A stretch of 9,382 bases of DNA from Oxalobacteraceae bacterium (GTDB lineage: Bacteria > Pseudomonadota > Gammaproteobacteria > Burkholderiales > Burkholderiaceae_D), in the NCBI GenBank assembly GCA_947446335.1, contig CANFGA010000077.1, forward strand, positions 1 to 9,382, given 5' to 3'. Positions 1 through 4,937 of this stretch are shown here, piece by piece. How positions within the stretch are numbered: position 1 is the first letter of the stretch; every line of letters begins with the position of its first letter. The position numbers were made by a program, and so were the translations under genes. The notes beneath the pieces were generated by a model. It was not told the DNA's origin and searched no databases. It saw nothing but the letters and a program-made list of their open reading frames with translations.

Positions 1-818
1 GGCGAGCGAAATGGCCGCACCTTCCAATTCTCGATGGCGAAGCGTCCGCTCAACGATTGGACTGCAGCCGATTCGAGCGCGTCTTCATCTGTCATCGGCG
101 GCAACAGGCCGCCGAAACGCGATGCCAGCATCGTCTTGCCCGATCCTGGCGGGCCGATCAATAAGACGCTGTGATTTCCTGCCGCCGCCACTTCGAGCGC
201 GCGCTTGGCTTGCAACTGCCCTTTGACGTCGGCAAAATCGGGATAGCTTGGCAATGCTTGCGCCATGCTTGCAATGTGGCGCTTCAGCATCGCTTGCGGG
301 TCCGATGCGTTGAAGTGGGCGCACACTTGCAGCAGGGAACTGGCAGGAAAAATGATGGCTTCCTTGACCAGTGCGGCTTCGTCTGCGTTGTCCTGCGGAA
401 CGATGAAGGTGCGTCTGGCGCCGTTGCGCTGCATCGCAAAGGTCATCGCCAGCGCTCCCCGAATCGGACGCAACTGGCCCGACAGCGACAATTCACCGGC
501 GAATTCGTAGCGCTCGAATTGTTCCCCTGGAATTTGGCCCGACGCCGCCAGTATGCCCAGCGCAATGGGCAAGTCGAAGCGGCCCGATTCCTTGGGCAGG
601 TCGGCTGGAGCCAGATTGACCGTGATGCGTCTGGGCGGCATTTCGAAGCCGGCATTTTGCAGCGCTGCGCGCACGCGATCCCTCGATTCCTTGACTTCGG
701 TATCGGGCAGGCCGACGATGGTCAGACCGGGCAAGCCATTGGCAAGGTGCACCTCAACGCTCACTTCCGGTGCTTCCATGCCTGCCAGCGCGCGGCTCCT
801 GAGGACGGCCAGGCTCAT
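1..818 (-). CDS. comM: ComM/YifB-family Mg-chelatase-like AAA+ ATPase (5' part; C-terminus beyond window)
   Basis: The first 272 codons of a ComM/YifB protein are visible; the gene leaves the window at base 1. The N-terminus (MSLAVLRSRALAGMEAPEVS) and the block GLPGLTIVGLPDTEVKESRDRVRAA are typical of the family's N-terminal ChlI-like domain, about residues 5-140. The Mg-chelatase-type AAA+ domain starts near residue 190 and carries a Walker A loop GPPGSGKT at residues 222-229. Walker B and the C-terminal domain would lie outside. Full-length members have about 500 residues, so just over half is present. Family knowledge: ComM is a hexameric helicase that promotes branch migration when incoming DNA is integrated during natural transformation, and it is also found in species not known to be transformable. 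The ATG at 816-818 is supported by GAGG at 826-829 (7-base spacing) and by the family's usual start. It lies last in a leftward gene row after ubiK and a DUF1003 gene. No internal stop or frameshift is seen. Confidence 0.95.
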   Translation of the reverse strand, partial: MSLAVLRSRALAGMEAPEVSVEVHLANGLPGLTIVGLPDTEVKESRDRVRAALQNAGFEMPPRRITVNLAPADLPKESGRFDLPIALGILAASGQIPGEQFERYEFAGELSLSGQLRPIRGALAMTFAMQRNGARRTFIVPQDNADEAALVKEAIIFPASSLLQVCAHFNASDPQAMLKRHIASMAQALPSYPDFADVKGQLQAKRALEVAAAGNHSVLLIGPPGSGKTMLASRFGGLLPPMTDEDALESAAVQSLSGRFAIENWKVRPFRS

Positions 819-875
819 GAGTGTGCCTCGGATTGAGATCGGTTGGAGCGGCATCGCAGCCGCCTGCATCGGACC

Positions 876-892
876 AGCTTAGGCGCTAAGCT
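876..892. repeat. Short perfect inverted repeat in the comM upstream region
   Basis: AGCTTAG and CTAAGCT (7 bp each) are separated by GCG. The repeat lies in the 138-bp gap between the DUF1003 gene and comM, about 60 bases upstream of the comM start. It is not followed by a clear T-run in either direction, so I do not call it a terminator. It could be an mRNA hairpin or a protein site, and the function is unknown. Confidence 0.4.
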
Positions 893-956
893 TTCGATCC
901 TCCTTAACGCGGAACATATCTTTACCGGAAACTGTCGTCGCTGATATCGGCGATGC

Positions 957-1505
957 TCAAGAGTCTTGCGCGGACCGGGTCAGACTGGACAGCAACGCCA
1001 GTTGTTCCTTCTGCATGGTCAGCAACTCATTCCATTGATCTTGCCTCAAGGCATCTAGCTTTTCGTGCAGCAGCATGATTTCGAGTTCAGCCTTCAGGTT
1101 CACTTCATAGTCATGCCCGGCGTCGATCCGGTCTTTTTCTGCGTGGCGGTTCTGCGACATCAGGATGATCGGGGCTTGTATCGAGGCTAGCATCGATAGA
1201 AACAGGTTCAGCAAAATATACGGATAACCATCAAAGCGGTAGCCCGCCAGAATGAATGAATTGAGCACGACCCATCCGACCATGATGGCGGCAAAGATGC
1301 CGATGAAGGTCCAGGAACCACCAAAGTGGGCCACCGCGTCGGCTGCGCGCTGGCCCCGGGTTATTTTTTCATCGGGCGCGCTGTTGGTGTTTCTGGCGAT
1401 ATGCTTGCGACCGGCGATATGGCGCACGACTTTTTTGGTGCGCTGGTCCAGCGCCGCATAAGGCATGCCCAGCAGTGTTTCAGCGACGTCGTTGAGTTTT
1501 TGCAT
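957..1505 (-). CDS. DUF1003 family inner-membrane protein
   Basis: A 182-residue protein recognisable as DUF1003 from the block GGSWTFIGIF (residues 62-71), the segment YPYILLNLFLSMLASIQAPI (94-113) with the following LMSQNR, and the tail KDRIDAGHDYEVNLKAELEI. Two membrane helices are visible, about residues 65-87 and 95-117. A basic N-terminal region precedes them, and a charged, probably coiled-coil tail (about 134-176) follows. The biochemical function of the family is not established and I assign none. The start ATG (1503-1505) has GGAG at 1510-1513 with 4-base spacing, which settles the start. The gene lies between ubiK (59-bp gap) and comM (138-bp gap) on the same strand and may be co-transcribed with them. 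No truncation is seen. Confidence 0.9.
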   Translation of the reverse strand: MQKLNDVAETLLGMPYAALDQRTKKVVRHIAGRKHIARNTNSAPDEKITRGQRAADAVAHFGGSWTFIGIFAAIMVGWVVLNSFILAGYRFDGYPYILLNLFLSMLASIQAPIILMSQNRHAEKDRIDAGHDYEVNLKAELEIMLLHEKLDALRQDQWNELLTMQKEQLALLSSLTRSAQDS

Positions 1506-1521
1506 GAAGCTCCAATATGTA

Positions 1522-1555
1522 CCCGGGTTTCAGCACCTGCATGGCTTGACCCGGG
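1522..1555. repeat. Inverted repeat CCCGGGT / ACCCGGG between ubiK and the DUF1003 gene
   Basis: CCCGGGT at 1522-1528 and ACCCGGG at 1549-1555 can pair across a 20-base loop. The structure fills most of the 59-bp gap between ubiK and the DUF1003 gene, upstream of the DUF1003 ribosome binding site. Read leftward there is no T-run after it, so it is not an obvious intrinsic terminator. It might affect message stability or translation. Confidence 0.35.
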
Positions 1556-1564
1556 AACCGGGGA

Positions 1565-1804
1565 TCAGGGTGCGCTGTTCAGGCGCGCTTCAAGTTCGGC
1601 AACGCGGTGCTCCAATGCTTCGAGTTTGCTGCGGGTCTTGGCCAGCACCTGAGTTTGAACATCGAATTCTTCGCGCGTGACCAGATCGAGCTTGGAAAAG
1701 CCCTGCGTCATCATCGACTTGACGTTCTTTTCGATATCCTTTGCCGGTGAATTTTCAATCACTTTGTTGATTTTGCTCTGTACATCGTTAAAAAAATTAT
1801 TCAT
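1565..1804 (-). CDS. ubiK: Ubiquinone biosynthesis accessory factor UbiK (YqiC/BMFP family)
   Basis: A 79-residue protein starting MNNFFNDVQSKINKVIENSP. The N-terminal half is amphipathic (about 1-40, containing DIEKNVKSMM) and followed by LVTREEFDVQTQVLAKTRSK. The C-terminal heptad-like coiled coil covers about residues 50-76 (LEALEHRVAELEARL). This layout is that of the BMFP (YqiC) family. Family knowledge: UbiK forms a trimer through the coiled coil, binds lipid and UbiJ, and supports the multi-enzyme complex that completes aerobic ubiquinone synthesis at the inner membrane. I chose the ATG at 1802-1804. An in-frame upstream ATG would add 17 residues (MHYLSAINSHQPPPGIK) unlike the family and would run through the predicted regulatory region. 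GGGA lies about 7 bases upstream of the chosen start. It is divergently arranged with the nitrogen operon. Confidence 0.93.
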   Translation of the reverse strand: MNNFFNDVQSKINKVIENSPAKDIEKNVKSMMTQGFSKLDLVTREEFDVQTQVLAKTRSKLEALEHRVAELEARLNSAP

Positions 1805-1835
1805 CTTGATTCCCGGTGGAGGTTGATGTGAATTG

Positions 1836-1856
1836 ATTGCACTTAAATAGTGCAAT
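1836..1856. promoter_or_regulatory. Predicted high-affinity NtrC (NRI) binding site
   Basis: TGCACT-N5-AGTGCA at 1838-1854 matches 11 of 12 arm positions of the classical enterobacterial NtrC site (TGCACT-N5-GGTGCA). The symmetry extends one base further on each side to ATTGCACT-N5-AGTGCAAT. Its centre (1846) lies about 159 bp upstream of the transcription start predicted from the sigma-54 promoter at 1979-1994, a normal enhancer distance. The downstream genes are glnK and amtB, standard NtrC targets. Binding itself is inferred. Confidence 0.78.
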
Positions 1857-1883
1857 ATGGCTTTAATTTGGTGCGTTTTTCAA
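1854..1883 (-). promoter_or_regulatory. Possible sigma-70 promoter for ubiK
   Basis: Read leftward, TTGAAA (1878-1883) and CATATT (1854-1859) are spaced 18 bp and lie about 50 bp upstream of the ubiK start codon. The match is only fair (5/6 and 4/6). It overlaps both predicted NtrC sites, so NtrC bound there could affect ubiK transcription. I saw no better candidate in the gap. Confidence 0.3.
1859..1875. promoter_or_regulatory. Possible second, weaker NtrC site
   Basis: GGCTTT-N5-GGTGCG matches about 8 of 12 consensus arm positions and has a good right arm, TTTGGTGC. Its centre is 21 bp, two helical turns, from the strong site's centre. That phasing would let two NtrC dimers sit on the same DNA face, as at known enhancers. 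The left arm is poor, so this is a moderate call. Confidence 0.45.
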
Positions 1884-1897
1884 AAAATACATCTATC

Positions 1898-1909
1898 CTG
1901 AGCGCTCAG
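1898..1909. repeat. 12-bp perfect palindrome CTGAGCGCTCAG
   Basis: A gapless palindrome between the predicted NtrC sites and the sigma-54 promoter. A gapless palindrome makes a poor RNA hairpin but a plausible dimeric protein site. No regulator is recognised. Confidence 0.4.
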
Positions 1910-1931
1910 TTTTGACAATGCAGTCTGTACG

Positions 1932-1944
1932 GTGTGTCACACAC
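1932..1944. repeat. Palindrome GTGTGT-C-ACACAC
   Basis: Six-base arms around one central C, about 35 bp upstream of the sigma-54 -24 box. It has low sequence complexity, so chance is possible. It does not match the CRP consensus (TGTGA-N6-TCACA). Confidence 0.35.
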
Positions 1945-1965
1945 AGCAAAAATGTGCACCCGAGT

Positions 1966-1983
1966 TGCCAGCGTCAGCTGGCA
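1966..1983. repeat. Inverted repeat TGCCAGC-GTCA-GCTGGCA overlapping the -24 box
   Basis: Perfect 7-bp arms around a 4-base centre. The right arm contains the TGGCA of the sigma-54 -24 element at 1979-1983. A factor bound here would occlude sigma-54 RNA polymerase, so it is a candidate operator. It could also partly reflect chance complementarity to the promoter box. Confidence 0.5.
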
Positions 1984-1994
1984 CACATTCTGCT
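1979..1994 (+). promoter_or_regulatory. Predicted sigma-54 (RpoN) promoter of the torF-glnK-amtB operon
   Basis: TGGCAC-N6-TGCT. The -24 GG (1980-1981) and -12 GC (1992-1993) are separated by exactly the required 10 bp. TGGCAC matches completely and the -12 box reads CTGC where TTGC is preferred. The expected transcription start is near 2005, giving a leader of about 73 bases before the porin ATG. NtrC-like sites lie upstream at the right distance and nitrogen genes downstream, which together make the call strong. Confidence 0.8.
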
Positions 1995-2014
1995 AATGGG
2001 TAAGCAAGCGCCGT

Positions 2015-2061
2015 TTGACTTCTAGTGCAGATTTTAAACCGCAACCGCTATAGAAGTTCAA
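2015..2061 (+). promoter_or_regulatory. Predicted leader hairpin just upstream of the porin ribosome binding site
   Basis: In the predicted mRNA leader, TTGACTTCTA (2015-2024) pairs with TAGAAGTTCAA (2051-2061), giving 10 pairs with one bulged U and a 26-base loop. The right arm ends 3 bases before the AAAGGGA ribosome binding sequence at 2065-2071. It could stabilise the 5' end or modulate translation. It resembles no riboswitch class I know. Confidence 0.45.
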
Positions 2062-2077
2062 CCCAAAGGGAATCACG

Positions 2078-2836
2078 ATGAAAAAACTGACCACAAACCT
2101 GAAACTTGCTGCTGCGATGACGCTGGCCTTGGCCACTCTGGGCGCAGGTACCGTGCACGCGCAAGACGCAGCTGCCGTTGCGGCGCCGGAGCATGCCATC
2201 AGCTACAACGTGGCCGTGGTGTCGGATTACCGTTTCCGCGGTATTTCCCAGTCGCGCATGGATCCGGCGCTGCAAGGCGGAGCCGATTATACCCACACGC
2301 CTACCGGTTTATATGCAGGAACCTGGCTCTCCACCATGAAGTGGGTCAATGATGCGGGCGGCAGCGGCGACATTGAATTGGATGTTTACGGCGGCAAGCG
2401 CGGCGAGATCGTCAAGGATGTCAGCTACGATGTCGGCGGCATTTACTATGCCTATCCTTCGAATGGCTTGTCTACCAACGCCAACTCGTTCGAACTCTAC
2501 GGCCAACTCGGCTACGGTCCGGCTTACATCAAGTATTCGCACGCGACGACCAATTTGTTCGGTACTCCCAACAGCAAAAACAGCGGCTATGTCGATGTCG
2601 GCGTCAATTACGATGTCTACGACGGCTACACGCTGAACCTGCATGCCGGTCATCAGAGCGTGAAAAACAATAGTGATTTTAGCTATAACGATTACAAGAT
2701 CGGCGTGACCAAGGACTTCGGCATCGTCACCGTTGCACTGGCTGCAATCAAGGCCGATGTTCCGGTTTATTTCGGCACCGGTGGAAAAGACATGGCCAAG
2801 ACCGGTGTTCTTCTGACCGTTTCCAAAACTTTTTAA
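2078..2836 (+). CDS. TorF-family putative outer-membrane porin (Gcw_chp family)
   Basis: A 252-residue protein with a clear Sec signal peptide: MKKLTTNLKLAAAMTLALAT followed by LGAGTVHA, with probable cleavage after residue 28 before QDAAA. The mature part is rich in alternating aromatic and Gly residues typical of an outer-membrane beta barrel. Near its N-terminus it has SYNVAVVSDYRFRGISQSRM DPALQG, the hallmark of the TorF/Gcw_chp family. It ends LLTVSKTF with a C-terminal Phe, the usual recognition signal for the BAM machinery. The start is supported by AAAGGGA at 2065-2071. It is the first gene of an operon with glnK (11-bp gap) and amtB, behind a predicted sigma-54/NtrC promoter. A role in outer-membrane passage of ammonium or small nitrogen compounds follows from context only; the family's substrate is not established to my knowledge. 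Confidence 0.92.
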   Translation: MKKLTTNLKLAAAMTLALATLGAGTVHAQDAAAVAAPEHAISYNVAVVSDYRFRGISQSRMDPALQGGADYTHTPTGLYAGTWLSTMKWVNDAGGSGDIELDVYGGKRGEIVKDVSYDVGGIYYAYPSNGLSTNANSFELYGQLGYGPAYIKYSHATTNLFGTPNSKNSGYVDVGVNYDVYDGYTLNLHAGHQSVKNNSDFSYNDYKIGVTKDFGIVTVALAAIKADVPVYFGTGGKDMAKTGVLLTVSKTF

Positions 2837-2847
2837 GCGAGTTCATC

Positions 2848-3186
2848 ATGAAAATGATCACTGCCATCATCAAGCCGTTCAAACTCGACGAAGTGCGTGA
2901 AGCCTTGTCGGCAATTAATGTGCAAGGCATTACCGTCACCGAAGTGAAGGGTTTTGGCCGTCAAAAAGGACATACCGAACTGTATCGCGGCGCCGAGTAT
3001 GTCGTCGACTTCTTGCCAAAGACCAAAATCGAGGCTGCAGTGGAAGACTCCATCGTCGACCAGGCGATCGAGGCGATCGAACTCGCTGCCCGCACCGGCA
3101 AGATCGGTGACGGCAAGATCTTTGTCTACAACCTGGAACAAGTTGTCCGTATTCGCACCGGCGAAACCGGCAACGAAGCACTTTAA
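2848..3186 (+). CDS. glnK: PII nitrogen regulatory protein GlnK
   Basis: A 112-residue PII protein, the standard family length. The T-loop carries the uridylylation motif YRGAEY (46-51) with Tyr51 as the modified residue. Effector and ATP contact features are present: Gln39, KTK at 58-60, the B-loop TGKIGDGK (83-90), and Arg101/Arg103. As a trimer it senses ATP/ADP and 2-oxoglutarate, is uridylylated by GlnD in nitrogen limitation, and when unmodified it blocks AmtB. It lies directly upstream of amtB (11-bp gap), which supports GlnK rather than GlnB. However, residue 54 is Asp (VVDFLP), as in Escherichia coli GlnB, where that organism's GlnK has Asn. The ATG has only a weak purine stretch (GCGAG, 2838-2842) upstream, so coupling to the porin stop is plausible. 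Its own TAA overlaps the amtB ribosome binding sequence. Confidence 0.97.
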   Translation: MKMITAIIKPFKLDEVREALSAINVQGITVTEVKGFGRQKGHTELYRGAEYVVDFLPKTKIEAAVEDSIVDQAIEAIELAARTGKIGDGKIFVYNLEQVVRIRTGETGNEAL

Positions 3187-3197
3187 GGGGAATCTGG

Positions 3198-4730
3198 ATG
3201 AACAAAAATATAAGAAAATGGCTGGCCGGGGCAGCCGTATTGCTGGCGTTCGGCGTTGCCGCGCCTGTCTTTGCAGCCGATGAAGCAGCGCCTGCCACAT
3301 CGGCCGTCGTGGTGCAGTCGATCGCTGCTCCTGAATCAGCGGTGATCGCGGTCGTGGCGGCGCCAGTGGAAGCTGCACCCGTTGCCGCAGCTGCGGCGCC
3401 GGTGCCCAACAAGGGCGATACTGCCTGGATGATGGTATCCACGATCCTCGTCGTCATGATGGTGATCCCTGGCCTGGCGCTGTTTTACGGCGGTCTGGTG
3501 CGCTCGAAAAACATGCTGTCGGTGCTGCTGCAGACGTTCATGATCTTTTCGGTCATCATCGTCCTGTGGTGCATCTATGGTTATTCGATTGCATTCACCG
3601 AAGGCGGATCCTTCTTCGGTGGCTTCGATCGTCTGTTTCTGAACGGCATCTGGAATCCGGTGACAGCGACCTTCTCGGTCGCGGCGACCTTCAGCAAGGG
3701 TGTCGTGATTCCGGAATTCATCTATGTCGCATTCCAGGGCACGTTTGCCGCCATCACTTGCGCGTTGATCATCGGCGCCTTTGCCGAGCGCGTCAAATTC
3801 GTCGCGGTGCTGGCCTTTGTGGTGCTGTGGTTCACGTTCTCGTATCTGCCGGTCGCGCACATGGTCTGGTTCTGGACCGGTCCCGATGCGATCAAGGATG
3901 CTGCGACTTTGGCTGCCGAGAGCGCCAAGGCTGGCTGGCTCTGGCAACACGGTGCGCTCGACTTCGCCGGCGGCACCGTGGTGCATATCAATGCCGCGAT
4001 CGCTGGCCTGGTAGGCGCGATCATGATCGGCAAGCGCGTCGGTTATGGCCGTGAATCGATGGCGCCGCACTCGATGACGATGACGATGATCGGTGCCTCG
4101 ATGTTGTGGGTGGGCTGGTTCGGTTTCAACGCCGGTTCGGCACTGGAAGCGGGCGACATCGCTGCGCTGGCATTCATCAATACCTTGCTCGCTACTGCAG
4201 CGGCGACCGTATCGTGGGTATTTGGCGAGTGGATCACCAAGGGCAAGCCATCGATGCTGGGCGGCGCCTCCGGTGCTGTTGCAGGCCTGGTCGCCATCAC
4301 ACCGGCAGCCGGTTTCGTCGGTCCGATGGGCGGTCTGGTGATCGGATTGCTCTCCGGTATCGTCTGCCTGTGGGGTGTGAATGGTTTGAAGCGCTTGATC
4401 GGCGCTGATGATGCACTCGACGTGTTCGGCGTGCATGGCGTCGGCGGTATCCTGGGCGCCTTGCTGACTGGCGTGTTCGCTGCGCCTCAGTTGGGTGGTC
4501 AGGGCATCTTCGACTATGTGACCAACAAGATCTCGACCGATGTGTATTCGATCGGTGGCCAGGTCTGGATCCAGGCTCAGGCGGTCGGTACCACGATCAT
4601 TTGGTCAGCGGTAGTGTCCGTGATCGCTTACAAGCTGGTGGATCTGGTGATCGGCCTGCGGGTACCGGAAGAAGAAGAGCGTGAAGGTCTCGACATCACC
4701 AGCCATGGCGAGTCGGCTTACCATTCCTGA
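3198..4730 (+). CDS. amtB: Ammonium channel AmtB
   Basis: A 510-residue Amt/Rh-family channel. A signal peptide covers residues 1-26 (ending AAPVFA). An Ala/Val/Pro-rich periplasmic stretch follows at about 27-72, and then the usual 11-helix core. Family landmarks: PGLALFYGGLVRSKN in helix 1, Phe179/Phe183 in VAFQGTF (periplasmic Phe gate region), Asp255 and His263 in LDFAGGTVVHINAA, and His413 in DVFGVHGVGG, matching E. coli Asp160 and the twin pore residues His168/His318. All key residues are intact, so a working channel is expected: NH4+ is deprotonated in the pore and nitrogen enters the cytoplasm. GlnK, encoded just upstream, should gate it. The start has AAGGGG (3185-3190, 7-base spacing), which overlaps the glnK stop and suggests coupled translation. 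The N-terminal extension is longer than in E. coli AmtB. A strong terminator follows. Confidence 0.98.
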   Translation: MNKNIRKWLAGAAVLLAFGVAAPVFAADEAAPATSAVVVQSIAAPESAVIAVVAAPVEAAPVAAAAAPVPNKGDTAWMMVSTILVVMMVIPGLALFYGGLVRSKNMLSVLLQTFMIFSVIIVLWCIYGYSIAFTEGGSFFGGFDRLFLNGIWNPVTATFSVAATFSKGVVIPEFIYVAFQGTFAAITCALIIGAFAERVKFVAVLAFVVLWFTFSYLPVAHMVWFWTGPDAIKDAATLAAESAKAGWLWQHGALDFAGGTVVHINAAIAGLVGAIMIGKRVGYGRESMAPHSMTMTMIGASMLWVGWFGFNAGSALEAGDIAALAFINTLLATAAATVSWVFGEWITKGKPSMLGGASGAVAGLVAITPAAGFVGPMGGLVIGLLSGIVCLWGVNGLKRLIGADDALDVFGVHGVGGILGALLTGVFAAPQLGGQGIFDYVTNKISTDVYSIGGQVWIQAQAVGTTIIWSAVVSVIAYKLVDLVIGLRVPEEEEREGLDITSHGESAYHS

Positions 4731-4761
4731 TCGTCTTTGCAAAGTTTGATGCTGCAGCATG

Positions 4762-4789
4762 AAGGCGCCCCAAGCGGGGCGCCTTTTTT
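4762..4789 (+). terminator. Strong rho-independent terminator after amtB
   Basis: AAGGCGCCCC-AAGC-GGGGCGCCTT forms a perfect 10-bp, GC-rich stem with a tetraloop. A run of six T (4784-4789) follows, its first two inside the stem. It lies 31 bases after the amtB stop and ends the porin-glnK-amtB unit. Two gapless palindromes precede it: CTTTGCAAAG (4735-4744) and ATGCTGCAGCAT (4749-4760). Confidence 0.95.
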
Positions 4790-4823
4790 ATTTGGTGCAA
4801 AAGATCGGACTTGTAACGCAGAC

Positions 4824-4852
4824 TTGCAAATGAGGCCTTTAAAACACATAAA
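4824..4852 (+). promoter_or_regulatory. Possible sigma-70 promoter for gshA-gshB
   Basis: TTGCAA (4824-4829) and CATAAA (4847-4852) with a 17-bp spacer, each 4 of 6 to consensus, downstream of the amtB terminator and about 85 bp upstream of gshA. A promoter is needed in this gap because the terminator isolates gshA from the nitrogen operon. This is the best-spaced candidate I see, but the boxes are weak. Confidence 0.35.
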
Positions 4853-4927
4853 TTGCCCCGATCTGCCATTATTAAGCTATCACGCCCGGCTTCATCAGCG
4901 GGGCGCCTTGATCGCGGCAGATAATTT

Positions 4928-4932
4928 AAGGA
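4928..4932 (+). promoter_or_regulatory. Ribosome binding site deciding the gshA start
   Basis: AAGGA with 5 bases to the ATG at 4938. It rules in favour of this start over upstream in-frame ATGs at 4737, 4749 and 4830, the first two of which lie before the transcription terminator. Confidence 0.75.
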
Positions 4933-4937
4933 ATACC

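Noticed and set aside
171..836. Long plus-strand open frame (221 codons) opposite comM
   Set aside because: The minus strand gives an unmistakable ComM protein with a Walker A motif over the same bases. The plus-strand product resembles nothing and is a mirror of comM codon bias.
899..903. GGAGG (minus strand), a perfect ribosome binding sequence upstream of comM
   Set aside because: No ATG, GTG or TTG follows at 5-12 bases, so it cannot start a gene there. comM has its own GAGG close to its ATG.
1805..1855. 17-codon N-terminal extension of UbiK
   Set aside because: The extra residues are unlike the family, overlap the NtrC palindrome, and would begin inside or at the proposed promoter.
1912..1940. 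TTGACA as a possible sigma-70 -35 box for the porin operon
   Set aside because: The hexamer is perfect, but no acceptable -10 box lies 16-18 bp downstream (GTGTCA to GTCACA). The sigma-54 promoter further down explains the operon better.
3336..4436. Minus-strand open frame of 366 codons inside amtB
   Set aside because: Its product is His/Asp/Arg-rich low-complexity sequence, as expected for the antisense of a GC-biased membrane protein gene. AmtB on the plus strand is certain.
4792..4799. TTGGTGCA, an NtrC half-site after the amtB terminator
   Set aside because: Only one arm is present, and no sigma-54 promoter with GG-N10-GC is seen upstream of gshA. Likely chance.
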